Part shown: positions 11,454-22,680 of the stretch, one piece after another
Layout of the letters: every line of letters begins with the position of its first letter
Position numbering within the stretch: the stretch's first letter is position 1
Origin: Branchiostoma belcheri
Taxonomy: Eukaryota; Chordata; Leptocardii; Amphioxiformes; Branchiostomatidae
Direction of reading: 5' to 3'
Length of the DNA: 64,000 bases
Assembly: GCF_001625305.1 (NCBI RefSeq)
Contig: NW_017804642.1
Span: forward strand, 546,466-610,465
Notes under the pieces: model-generated
What the model was told of the DNA's origin: nothing
The model's database searches: none
The model's input: only the letters and a program-made list of their open reading frames with translations
Translations under genes and position numbers: made by a program

Positions 11454-14326
11454 CTACTGTTGCAGTCTAACAGCCTGTCTTTTTGCAGGTTCTCTCTCCT
11501 CTTCATACTCAATCTCCACCTTCCCTCGTTTCCTCCTCAGTCCTGGTCTCCACTTCCCTCTGCCCTTCTCTTCTGCTTCATTCTTATCGTCCTCATCCGT
11601 GGAGTCTTCTGCAAACTTGTCATCTCCATCTTCAATGTCTGAGATGTCACTCTCCTCAAAGTCTTCCACATACTCCACCTCTGCCTCACTCTCTTCCTCC
11701 ATCTCTTCTTCAACTTCTTCTTCTCCTTCTTTTTCTTCCTCAGCTTCACTTTCTGAAGACACCTCTTCTTCCTCCAGGGCCTTGTCAAAGGCAGTCTGTG
11801 AGATGTTGTAGATGTCACCGTAGGTGCCCTGTAGGTACAGAAGGTTCAAGTTGTCAGGACTTGGTATTTGTTTTTCAATTTAAGGTGTTATGAGTGGAAA
11901 TCTATATATAGTAAGCCAGCTTGCAAAAGGTATCACTGTTAATTCTATCAAGAAAAAAGGGCAGTTTCAATATAATCTAGAGAGGTACAATAATAACTAA
12001 TGTAACTAAGTATATAGAAATCATATTCACTATAAAACCATTCAAAACAAGACCAGCTTTCCTGAAACATTTTTCTAAATGAGTTACGTTATGAAAAATA
12101 ATACAGCTACATGTTATTTTAGAATTGTTGTACATGTATTTAGGTTTGTAATTATAATAAGATTATTGCTGATACATTTGTGTATCTTGAGTTACAAAAG
12201 ATATCATATAGCTGTCCTGTACTTTTGCTGTGCCAATAACATTCAACATGTATTATAATTTATATCATTCAAATTGACTAATGAAAGAAGCTAGACATGT
12301 TACCTGTTTAAGTCTTTCCAACAGCTCTTTTTCGATGGCGTTCTCCACCTGTGCAGCGACGAGAGCCTTCTGTTCCTTCCTCCGTTCTCTCTTCTCCACC
12401 TTCCGACTGAGAGGAACCAGCTTTTTCTGTCGCTTCAGAGTCAACTTCCTCATCCTGATCAGGTACTGGGTGATCTTTGTGAACCTCTGCTTACACTGGA
12501 GAAAAAAAAATTACAAATTAACTACAAGTCATCGTGCGTCGATGAAGGTTAGACATCCAGGTAATACGATACGCCAAAAAGCAGTTACTCAAGCAACTGG
12601 ATATGATTTTGAAAACGTCAGACGTTTCAGCTAGTATCCACTAGCTTTCGTCAGTGACTGAGAGACCAGAGGGGAAAACAGGTTTATAAGCACAACCGCT
12701 TGATTGATATGCAAATAAAGTGAAGACAAATTTTTTGGAAGTCATCGTGGTTACAAAATGAGGTTGAATAAAATCTTAATTATAATTGATGTCAGCCCTA
12801 CTGCTGAATGAATGAAAGAAAGATACTAACCATAATAATTCAGAGAACATTAAATTATATTTGGTTTAGGTGTGTATCTAGCATCCCGTCTGTACAGTAC
12901 TTTTCAAATGTTGTGTCCATTTTGGACAAGATTTCGTCTGCAACAATCAAAATTCCTTTGCGCAGGCGCAGTACGTTCTGCCGAAGTGCTGCCAACATGC
13001 TGGCTTTTTTAAGGTTAAAATCAAAGGTCCCAAATAAAGGTGCTCTGACTTTTTGCCTGATGAAGTAGGGCCAGTAGATGAGGTTGTCGCTGATCTGTTG
13101 TAGAGCCTTCTCATAGTTCCTGGACAGTTTGACCTTCTCCCACAGTCTGCCTGGGAACGCCGCTCGCTCTATAGTCTTCATGTACAGGAAACACACACCT
13201 TTCTCCTCCCTGAAATATCAATTATAAACACATTCAACCACAATAATATGAAGCTTGGTGGTAAAATGAATAGTGTGATATGTAACGTTACTAGAAATGC
13301 ATTATGGAGGGCCTGCAAGGGGGGGTCCCGACAACGCTCTACGCTGAATTCGGAAACCTCTCGATTACGCTTTACGATAAAAAGTGGCTACAACACATTA
13401 CGTAGAATTAAAACGCCGAATACGCTCTACGCAAAAATATTAGAGCGGTCCGTCTACACTCTACGTAGGATTAAAATGGCAGATTACGCTCTACGGAAAA
13501 GGGCTTGCGGGCCCCCAATATGGACGATACAAAATTTTATGGTCATATGTGCCCTTAAGGAAGTAGAGGTGCCATAGAACTATGATGCCTTACGGGGATG
13601 TTAAAATTATTAAAGATGGAAACACATTTTTTTCATTTTTGCAATATTTTTTCAATTTTTGGTGCAAAAAATCATGATAGAAATGTTACATAATGTCCCT
13701 TTAAGAATGTGGGAAGAGATGGTTACAATTATGAAAGTCCAATATTTCTAGAGGAAACATAACAAACAGATATCAGGCATCCAATGTGATTTCAGGGCAG
13801 CAAAATTTGAAATATTTCATAATGCAATCTTTGTGATATTGACACATACTGATTCACATTTACACATTTGACTCAGTATGTCTGTACCATTTCATACTTT
13901 GGGCTTTTAAAACTGCAGAAACAAGCCCCAAGATGAGTCCTTTATTTTCTGGGTGGTACCTCAAAATCAGCCAAGGACCCTTCCAGTAACCATTTTTCCA
14001 TCAGAAATTTGGGGATTTTTGCTCCATGAGGGTCAGTATACAAATTGGGAAAGTGTGTTTTCAACTCATTATGTAGACAAATGGCTAGAATATTGGCTTT
14101 GAAAAATCAGGTTTCCAAGCCCTAAAAACTGCACTGGATGCCTTTAAAAGGAAAGAAGATCTCACCTCACTGTTGCATACTGACTGTTGGCCAGCGGACA
14201 CGACCCGCGGTTGCACAACCCTGTCAAACTGTACTCATTCCTGCAGAACTTCTGACTCTTCGTCTTCACCTTGAACGAGCAGAAGCCCTTGTTGATGACA
14301 CTCCAGATCACGTCGTCGTGTTGCAT
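11454..14326 (-). CDS. MAK16: MAK16 homologue, 60S ribosome biogenesis factor (complete, 4 exons)
   Basis: Exons 14326-14166, 13209-13050, 12495-12304 and 11828-11454 give 295 codons plus TAG; phases are 2, 0, 0 and every junction has GT-AG ends. Human MAK16 is about 300 residues. The N-terminus [20 protein letters not shown] and the four-Cys segment ([20 protein letters not shown]) match the family's L28e/MAK16 domain. Exon 2 carries the [17 protein letters not shown] block, exon 3 a very basic segment ([16 protein letters not shown]) ending ELLERLKQ, and exon 4 begins GTYGDIYN. The rest is a long Glu/Asp tail of about 80 residues ending in a short basic segment ([12 protein letters not shown]). 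From family knowledge, it is nucleolar and works with RPF1/NSA1-type factors in early 66S pre-ribosomes. It is transcribed divergently from METTL2. Confidence 0.95.
12540..12665 (-). mobile_element. Penelope-like retroelement end with hammerhead motif, in MAK16 intron 2
   Basis: On the minus strand 12654-12648 reads CTGACGA. It is followed by a perfect 7-bp hairpin (AGCTAGT-GGAT-ACTAGCT), GAAA (12628-12625), and a short ACGT-CTG-ACGT hairpin ending at 12615. These are the conserved hammerhead core, stem II and a short stem III. The adjoining 'ggttagacatccaggtaata' block and the block around 'cagttactcaagcaactgga' recur at 32815-32900. Association of such motifs with Penelope-like elements is known; no reverse transcriptase remains here. 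Confidence 0.6.
13313..13520. repeat. Cluster of ACGCTCTACG-type motifs
   Basis: Within about 200 bp, five close variants of ACGCTCTACG occur (near 13334, 13366, 13430, 13458 and 13488) in otherwise GC-richer sequence than its AT-rich intron. It is bounded by G-runs/C-runs (GGGGGGTCCC and GGGCCCCC). This is probably a dispersed repeat located in MAK16 intron 1. I see no open frame of note and no inverted ends beyond the G/C runs. Confidence 0.5.
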
Positions 14327-14674
14327 CTTGGAATTTTCACGGGAAAATCTGAGAAAAAGACGATGGAATTTGCTGTAGCTTCAGCACATGTTCCAACACA
14401 GGGCCACCATCTTGGATTAAAAATCGACTATACCACTATGCTTTAAGGGAGAATCAAGTTCTTGTGAAAATTATTAGCTTTAATAATTTATGCAAACATA
14501 CATTTTTGTAGCTACTAAACAGTGACGATATGTATAAATATTTAGCTTTAATGTATTTGCATTTTTATTTGTTTTTGTTGAACATGTACATGACCCCATC
14601 GAAAAATTGACCCCTATTTTGGTTTGGAATACTCTGGTCTCCGCGGGAGGCCTTTAGCAATCATCATCATCAGC
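14327..14674. promoter_or_regulatory. Shared divergent promoter interval of MAK16 and METTL2
   Basis: The start codons of MAK16 (14326, minus) and METTL2 (14675, plus) are 348 bp apart with no other gene between them, so both promoters and 5' UTRs must lie here unless an upstream non-coding exon exists. No TATA box is evident in a convincing position for either gene, and the interval is AT-rich in its middle. Confidence 0.65.
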
Positions 14675-17600
14675 ATGGCTTCCCCAGGTGAAAATGAAGA
14701 AGAGAGACGGCCAGCATGGGGAAACAGGCGTCTGCACGACCCCACACAGGTGTTCCAGCATAACGCATGGTAGGGGAACCAGTCTTCATAGTCAAGAGAT
14801 AGCAGTGGGTTCAGAAACGATGTGATCTGAGCGCCGACTGGGGAGAAAATGCGTGTGAATTTAGGCACTCTCATCTGGCCGGTTTCTAGCACTCACGGAT
14901 CATGAGATACTTTGTGTCTGGGTGACAGGCACCCAGACTAGGTTTCCTTAGCTTAGTTACTTACGTTAGGATGTTTCAGTAGATCAGAGCATAGATAATT
15001 TAGAGCAGACTAAGCTAAAAGGCTGGCACTCAGGCTAGAGTACTGTGGAGTACAGTTGATTCAACATCTCACCTGAATATTCACCTGAATCCAGGCCATA
15101 ATTTAGGTACCCTTACTGGGTAATGAGGCCGTCTTCGTGGTGTAGACAGTTTGGGCATTCGGTAGGAGAAGACGTATCCGTACCTATCAGGGTGATCCTT
15201 CCACTCTATAGCCAACTTGGTCTTGAATACATTTACTGAGCTCCCAAGGTGTATATTTCTATTGACCTAGCCGTGCCCGTGGCGACTCTTGAATCGTGCT
15301 TACAAGCCATACGTTGTTGCTAGCTGCAGTCTCAATGAAAAGGGGACGAAGAAAGTTCAAATTCTGCTTCAACGTTCAAATATCTACTGCTAGACTACTG
15401 GTATACAATACCAAGGAGCTTTAATTAGGAACTTTTGTTTATAATTTTAACCTTGAATTTACAAACGGATATGATGACAATTTCTTTCTGATTACAAAAT
15501 ATTCAGGAATATTTTCTTCGTTTCCTGTCACATTGCAGACGTGCTAGAGAAGCTAGGATGAGGGGTTGTTTGGCTGTCCTTCCCCTGTTAGTCAGGCGGT
15601 TGGTGTGTGTGCGTGTACATGTACGCTGCTGTCACACACGGACTCGCAAGCGACCTCCGTTTGGCGATCGCTACCTCACAGACCCAAGCAGAGTATTTGA
15701 ACATAACAGCTGGTAAGTTAGGGATATGTGTCGACCCATCATGTCAATGTAATTTTGAATGTAGATTAGAATATAACATGTTATATTCTGAATCAGCCCA
15801 ATTGAGGTACTATAATACCTGCTGCAGTCGAAAGCTGGATCTGACCCACGGAAAGGCTTAAGGGCAGAATTTGACATGATGCAGAATACATCATGTTGTA
15901 TATTTATCTCATACCCACCTGGGAGAAGACACAAATTATGCAATGAGATTTTGAAATGTGCCAAACCTTGGTGTCCCAGAACTTTGATTAGTTTGAAAGG
16001 GCTGTCCCCATGAAGTACATACAATTAAATCTCACAGAAAGACTTCAAAGGTATACTACATGTACTAGTATTTGTTATCCATAGATTTGTTAAGCATAAT
16101 CTTCCTATAGTTAATATAGGACACAGACTACGAATGCAGCATAGGTGTGAAATGTATGGTGTTATTAATCGTTAATGTTGTTCATGTACTTCTATCAGGG
16201 ACAATGTGGAATGGGATGAAGCTCAGGATGCTCAGGCAAAGCAGAAAGTCAGGGAAAACGCCCAGGACCCAGTTCCTCCTGATCTGCAAGGTTTGTACAA
16301 TTCTGACAAAAGCAGCTAACATATCTTTACTATGCTAGTGTTGTGTATGTATCTATATCATATTTGCAGCTGTGAAAGGAAAGATGGTAACAAGTAAAAT
16401 CTGAGATTTTATACCTCCGGGCTTTTTATTGTACATTTTTATATAGGGTTTTAACAAAGAATTTATCGAGACCAGACCGAGAATAGCTTAAACACGCCAA
16501 AGGTCAACGGTCGCGACCACTTTCACGCTCAAAGGGGTGTTTTGGGGCCACCAAAAGGCACCATTTTCACGCCCGAAAACACATATACAATAAAAACAAA
16601 AGAATGTGCATCATCTGCAGCCCAATAGCAAAACATACACCGAGTCTCAAAAGAACCCGCCCACCCAAACTCGAGGAACAGCTGCGAACATGAAAATCTA
16701 AATCTCTCACAAAACCCTTCCGTGGAAGGATGTCTCCTCCCCCGGAGGTAAAAATCTTCCTGCTTTTGTCCTACAGAAGCATACGAAGCAAAGGCAGATG
16801 AATTCTGGAACGGATTCTACTCCATACACCAGAACAGATTCTTCAAAGACAGACACTGGCTCTTCACCGAGTTCCCCGAGTTGGACATGAATAGAGATGA
16901 GGGGAAGGAAAGAGAGGTAAAGGGAGAAGTCTGTAATTCAGACGGAGAGAAGGTGACAGGCACTGCAGCCGCACTCTCTGACAAGGACAAGGAGAGAGCA
17001 AGCGTGGAAGAAGATACTTGTGCTTCCACAGTGGCTGAAGGGGATACAGAGAGGACTAATCTTACAACAGAGCTAACAAACATGTCCCCCGACTCAACAC
17101 ACAAGCCTGTAGAAGACTTTGGGAGTCAAAACCATGCTGTTCTTGGTGACATTTGCCAAACCCTGGACCAGCTGGCTGTGAGGGGTAGTGGTGAGGAAGA
17201 CAAGGCTGAGGACTTCCCTGGACAACATGCCAGCACTAGGATGTTTGAAGTCAGGACCTTTTGATTGTTATGCTAAGGCCACAGCAAGGAATTTTTATGG
17301 ATGACATCAGCGCGCGCATTAATTTCTGCCTGATTTTGGAAAAAAAAAGAAATTTTGTTGCCTTCTGACAGTTGTCAATATGCCAAAAATGGGCAAAGAT
17401 GTCTGTTGCCATGCCAGAAGGTGGATGGCAGATAACTATGAAGAGAGGAGACGAGAAAAGACTCTGATTTAATGTTTTGCTTCTTACTTTGATGCAGTGA
17501 TATGTGATGTTGGCTGTGTATATTATGTGATGTTCCCACCGAATCAAAACCATTTGTACAATGGTTGAGTCAAAATTCTAAAATGTAGGAACCTTGTTTT

Positions 17601-19358
17601 TTTTTTTTGCCCGCTCGCATTAGATTTGGAGTCTGCGGAGGATGTCACCCATAAAATTTACTTGCTGTGGCGTAATGACTAATAGCAGATAGCAGAAAAG
17701 AAACAGTGTATAAAGATTGATAACAAGTGAACATGTATATTGCTTGTTCTAAATTTGTGGCATATTGAAGAAACTTGTATTGCCCTTCAATGTATTATTT
17801 ATTTTATTTCAAATATCCAGTTTACATGGCCTATGGTAGGACTTGAATACTGAACATTTTTTTTAAATTTCTGCCTTGCAGGTTGGCTGTGGGGTTGGCA
17901 ATACAGTGTTTCCTATTCTTCAGACAAACAAGTAAGTATAAAATGTAGGCTTTAATATAATGTTGAAGGATTAGGATGATGAAGGAAGGAATATTACAAA
18001 TACATACTGTATTGTTAAGTCAACAAAATACCTTGCCGTGCCTAGTAGTTAGAAAATTTGAAACAAAAGGAAGGGGAAGATTTGTTACTCACTGTACTTG
18101 ATACTACACCAACAAAGCCAGTATTTGCTATAGGTATGTTTACTGCATGCTGTTAACCAATGGATTTTATTTATACAGTGATCCTGGCCTCTTCATGTAT
18201 TGCTGTGACTTTTCTGCTACAGCAATTGATATTGTTAAGGTGAGCACACTTTATGTATGGTCACTTTATATATGGGTCCTTTAATAGTCACACAATTTGG
18301 GATGAGCAATTGGCTACTGAATACTTCATATTGACCTGATATAACAATTAGGTAGAGACTATGTACTAGTAGTAATAGCTCTGTTGCCACTACTATTTAA
18401 GAAAAGTTCTGTAAGCTGTATACAACTGATACATCCAACCTGGGCTCTAGCCAGCACCCATTTTTCTGTCAATTGCAGGAACTTTGTGGCGTGTGAAAGA
18501 AAGAGTTACTTGAATGTATAAACCAATTCGTCAACCTTGATGGACAAGATTGACAAAAATCTTGAGTAAGAATATAAAGACATTCATAAAGGACCAACAA
18601 CAACCACTCTCAACCCCATGATTTGCCTCTCAAAACGTGGGAAATCGCATTTTTAAAGGCCTGAAAACCCAAAATATGCCTCCTGACCCACCCTAGATGG
18701 TGAGCATACTCCCATCAGGTCAGATGATGAACCTGGGCTGATAGAAAAAAAATTGAGTTGGCTTGAGCCCTGCATCTGACTATTCCTGTTGATACTGTAT
18801 CTTCCCTCTCAGCAACACCCAGACTACACCAGCAGGAGATGCCATGCCTTTGTCCATGACCTGACAGACACCACCTCTCCTCTACCCTTCCCTGAGGCCA
18901 GCTTAGACATCATCATCATGATATTTGTACTGTCAGCCATCCATCCAGACAAGTAAGTTTTCAATCATCTTCTAAGATGATGTCTGTACATTATTTATTA
19001 TCATTTAGTAACTCTAGCTAAGCAACATGTTTGATAAATCATGTATTCATACTATAATCATAGACTGGTGATGTTTTGCAAGGACACACACCACAGTATA
19101 CACATAGTTGAAGAATGGATGTTTCGAATAGGCTTTCGAGAACATTGCATCAAAATGTTTGTCTTCTGAACATCAAGTTTATGATTTGTTGACTAACTTG
19201 TCTACTGATACAAATCAGTTATCAGAAAAATCTACATCATTTTGCAAATCCATTGATCAAAAATCTTTCATCATTTTTAATGTGGTAACCTTGTAAATAC
19301 CACCAGTATACATTGTTACCTTCGCCAAGAAGGTTATGTTTTCAGAGGCATTCGTATA

Positions 19359-19391
<33 letters not shown>

Positions 19392-22037
19392 CTGTAGACA
19401 CGATAACTTGAGAAGGCTTAAATGGATTGTTTTGATACTTGGTAGTTGGGTAGCTCTTGATGAGATCTCAAAATGATTAAATTTTGGACCCCCTAGCAGC
19501 TTGTTATGGTACTGCAGCTGAACTTCCGGTTTGGATATCTTGTGATCTACTATTTCATATGAAATTTCTGCTCTTCACAGAATGCAATCCACTGTGGACC
19601 ACCTTGCAAAGTACCTGAAGCCAGGAGGAAAGCTTCTGTTCAGGGACTATGGGAGATACGACTTGGCACAACTCAGGTTTAAGAAAGGTAACCTAAAGGC
19701 CCTTCAATGCACTGGCCAAAAAAAACTTGGATACAGTCTGCTTGTGTACAAAAAAACTTAAAGATGTTTATAGTGTAAAATAATATATTTTTTTAATTAT
19801 ACAATGTATCTCAGCTGATGGTTCAAATATAGTTCTATATGGTGATGAAAATCATGAAAAGTTGAACTAAAAGTAAACACTAACTAACACAAAATGAATT
19901 GAATTGAATCAACAAAAAGACAACAGTGTTACCAAACCAACAAATCTCTGCATGTTGTCCTACAAAAAGTAAATTATAAATCTTGGCCGTATAGACATGA
20001 TTGAAAACAAATAATCAGGAATTTGGTCACTGCAGTACTAGTGTAGCTATGTTTATATTCTTCTATTTTGTGTGAGATAGCATAAAAACTAGTATTAGGC
20101 CACACCAATTTATTTTCTTGGTTAACGGATTTTTGTAGAAAAAAAAAATGGAGCGGGCGGGCGAAAAAAAAATAAAAATAAGAATTTGATACTACCTGCC
20201 ATACAGCCATGTAGTGTGAAATCCAGACTGCTTATTAAGTTACGAAAATACTGGGAAAGAAACAAAAGACAAGAGAGGATGTACCGTATTGTGTTTTATT
20301 TGCTATCCACACCATTGGGTTGATAATCTTTTCGTACACGAGCAAAATGCAGAAAACAAGTTTTAGCATGTTACTTCCAAGTTCCACCATCATCATATGT
20401 ACTCTAAAACATGACACGAATGTTAACTCTCACAAGCAATTTTAACTTTAAAGGGGACAAAATTTATTCAATTTTACATGTACTGTACCTAGATTCTGCC
20501 TTGATCCAAAGTTCCAGCTTTCTCAAACAATTTAAGCTTCCGCCACAAATTTTGTACGCCATGAGGCTCCCGCCATGCAGGAGAACAAAACAAATGACTG
20601 AGCCAACATGGTTCCAGAACATCGCATCTGATTGGTCAGAAAGTAAAACAATCCACGATTGGCTACTTTACGTCATGTGACTACGTGTGCAGGAGCGCCT
20701 CTAGCGACATTGGTATGAACTGCAGCAATTTCATTGGGGTCTCCCTGTTCAGGGTATTACCGGCCTGTGGGGTCTAAACTATTACGTTTTTTATTTTTAT
20801 TTTCATTCGGCAAAAAAAGCAAGCGGCGAATCCGTTAACCAAGGAAATAAATTGGTGTGGCCTTAGTGTACATTTCTATTTTAAATGATGTCTTGATGTA
20901 TTTGAAATTTGATGTTTTTATTCCACCTCCTAGGACGCTGTCTTTCGGACAACTTTTATGTCAGGGGTGACGGCACACGGGTCTACTTTTTCACACAAGG
21001 TAACACATGATGTGTCTCAGCAAGCATTTTAGTGCAGGGCTCAAAATTAAAGGTGGTCCAATGGCCATTGACCACTAAACTTTAGGCTGGGACAACTAAA
21101 AAGACACTTTTGGACATTGTTGGGACAATAGAAAAATATTCAACATCAGAATGTCAGCCCTTCTTTTGTTTATCAGGCACACGTCCCAACTTTTGGATGT
21201 CTACTTATAGTGGACCTGGGAGTGAACATAAGCAAAATAAAGTTGACTTCAAGTTGAAGTTACAATACTTTCCAAAAACAGGTTGGGACAGTTCATCCTC
21301 ACTTCGGGATAATTGAAATTTATCTTTGGGACAGTGCTTGGACAATAGGAAGAAAAGTTAATTTCGAGCTGTGTTACTCCTGGTCTATTTTCATCTGAAT
21401 AATAGAGTGTAGTTCTCAGTTTACAGTTATGTATGAAGGGCAGGTAGATTTTTAGCCTTTGACAAAGGTAGCAAGGTGGTCTTTTGGTTAGGGTTGTTGA
21501 CTCAGAACTCTGGGTTTGAATCCCTGGCAGGCCCGTTTGTTTGGCTCTTGGGAAAGTCAAATACCAGCTATTTCCTCACTTGACTCAGTTAAAAATGAGT
21601 ACCTAGCTTTGGTTAGGGACAGCTGCAGATAAGTGGGATGTTTAAATAGAGCCACACCTTGAGCATGTTAAAGATCCCACCAAACTTATCAAAAAGAGCC
21701 GGGGTCCTTCCCTGTGTGAGTGGTTCAGTCTGGTCTCATGGTTGACATATTGAAGAGATAATATTCACCTGTTATGTCAATCCTTCCACAAATGTGGTAA
21801 ATCTTCATAAACAGATAAATGAACAGTTTTTATGCAATGTGAGTTGTCAAAGATTCATTTTTAATGATCATAACTTCTTTTCCCACATCTCCAGATGAAC
21901 TCAGGACACTGTTTGGCTCCGCTGGTTTACAGGAAGAACTGATCTATGTGGACAGAAGACTGCAGGTCAACCGGGGTCGACAGGTCAAGATGTACAGGGT
22001 CTGGCTATTGAGCAAGTTTAGAAAACCACTGAAGTAG
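14675..22037 (+). CDS. METTL2: METTL2 homologue, tRNA m3C32 methyltransferase (complete, 9 exons)
   Basis: Exons: 14675-14769, 16199-16290, 16777-17249, 17882-17931, 18179-18239, 18813-18952, 19581-19687, 20934-20999 and 21895-22037. They give 408 codons and TAG with all phases closing. The N-terminus carries [15 protein letters not shown]|DNVEWDE and exon 3 [16 protein letters not shown], both family signatures. The SAM motif I is [11 protein letters not shown] (about residues 221-231), followed by [11 protein letters not shown] (acidic motif II), [39 protein letters not shown] and [13 protein letters not shown] near the C-terminus. Known METTL2 enzymes make 3-methylcytidine at position 32 of Arg and Thr tRNAs, acting with DALRD3 for tRNA-Arg. 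Exon 3 includes an acidic, low-complexity insert of about 95 residues, which accounts for the length above human METTL2B (378). All catalytic motifs look intact. Confidence 0.95.
16405..16756. mobile_element. Short inverted-repeat element ending TACCTCCGGG
   Basis: Termini GATTTTATACCTCCGGG and, inverted, GATTTTTACCTCCGGG enclose about 350 bp inside METTL2 intron 2. The right end stops 20 bp before exon 3, so the element supplies the sequence up to the splice acceptor region. It has no coding potential. Confidence 0.7.
17277..17672. mobile_element. Harbinger-like MITE, family 2, in METTL2 intron 3
   Basis: It is flanked by TAA at 17274-17276 and 17673-17675 and begins GGCCACAGCAAGGAATTTTT; its far end, inverted, reads CGCCACAGCAAGTAAATTTT. 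It is homologous, in reverse orientation, to 7080-7462. It starts 28 bp after the exon 3 splice donor. Confidence 0.75.
19320..19545 (+). repeat. GT-rich dispersed repeat in METTL2 intron 6
   Basis: It opens with a small hairpin (ACCTTCGCCAAGAAGGTTATG), then about 14 GT units (19362-19391). The tail reads GATAACTTGAGAAGG ... GGTACTGCAGCTGAACTTCCGG. The tail is shared with elements at 34426-34847 and 52619-53492, which suggests one repeat superfamily. Confidence 0.55.
20098..20862. mobile_element. Harbinger-like MITE, family 1, long copy in METTL2 intron 7
   Basis: Inverted ends GGCCACACCAATTT.. are flanked by TTA on both sides (20095-20097 and 20863-20865). At 765 bp it is about twice the length of its three relatives at 29281, 31973 and 36189. 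The termini and subterminal CGGGCG blocks are shared; the inner part is not. No transposase frame is visible. Confidence 0.8.
21036..21372 (+). repeat. Dispersed repeat, GGGCTCAAAATTAA ends, in METTL2 intron 8
   Basis: It begins GGGCTCAAAATTAAAGG and ends GTTAATTTCGAGCT. It is homologous over most of its length to 24780-25043 in the opposite orientation, including 'ttgggacagt' and 'gttgacttcaagttgaag' blocks. It is probably a non-autonomous DNA element. Confidence 0.65.
21468..21765 (+). mobile_element. tRNA-derived SINE in METTL2 intron 8
   Basis: The head has an A-box-like GGTCTTTTGGTTAGGGTTG and a B-box GGTTTGAATCCC. The body has CTCTTGGGAAAGTCAAATACC, TTTCCTCACTTGACTC and GAGTACCTAGCTTTGG, the usual tRNA-SINE arrangement. 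It is about 300 bp and in the same orientation as the gene. Confidence 0.7.
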
Positions 22038-22639
22038 ATGGAATAAAAGATCATTAATAACATTTTTAAAGACTAGAGTTAGGTCATGAATAATCGTCTG
22101 ACATGATTATAATGAGAGATATTGAAATTCACCAGCATTTGCTACATGGTAGTACATGCTGTTGGTACATAATCAGTCAAAATCATATTTGCCATTACAA
22201 TTTTTATGTTCTTCATACATGAAAAGACAAGTTCTTAATGTTTATTGTGTTATATTAAACATAATCTGAATGACATCCTGTTTTAAAAAGGTATGAACAC
22301 TTCAATCAATGGAGACAAATTTTTACTCTAACGTTGTGACAAATTTTTGCTCTAAAGTTATGATTGGCTTATGGTGTCAGCCCAACAACATGTGTAAAGT
22401 CATACCTGCTGTCCAGTCTTATTTTATTAAAGCAATATTTTAATGTTATAACAAAACCAGTTTACTTTTCTTTCAATGTGATTTAAGTGCAGTGTACTTG
22501 TACTGTTATCCCGCAGATGTATTGTATTCCACCACTTTGTAATGTAATGTTACTTACTTCAACTCTTCAGAAATTTTAAGACTATTTTCATTGTTGACAT
22601 TGACTATGTATGAATTGCGTTTACATACATGAAGTTTTG

Positions 22640-22665
22640 AATAAATAAAATGGTCTATCAATAAA
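22640..22665 (+). promoter_or_regulatory. METTL2 polyadenylation signals
   Basis: Overlapping AATAAA hexamers at 22640 and 22644 and a third at 22660 lie about 600 bp after the METTL2 stop. A 3' UTR of about 640 bp ending near 22680 is implied. Confidence 0.65.
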
Positions 22666-22680
22666 GACTTTGCTCATTGA

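Noticed and set aside
11371-11893. Long plus-strand open frames rich in Ser and Leu opposite the MAK16 last exon
   Set aside because: They are the complement of the Glu/Asp-rich MAK16 tail; the minus-strand reading matches a known protein and has splice borders.
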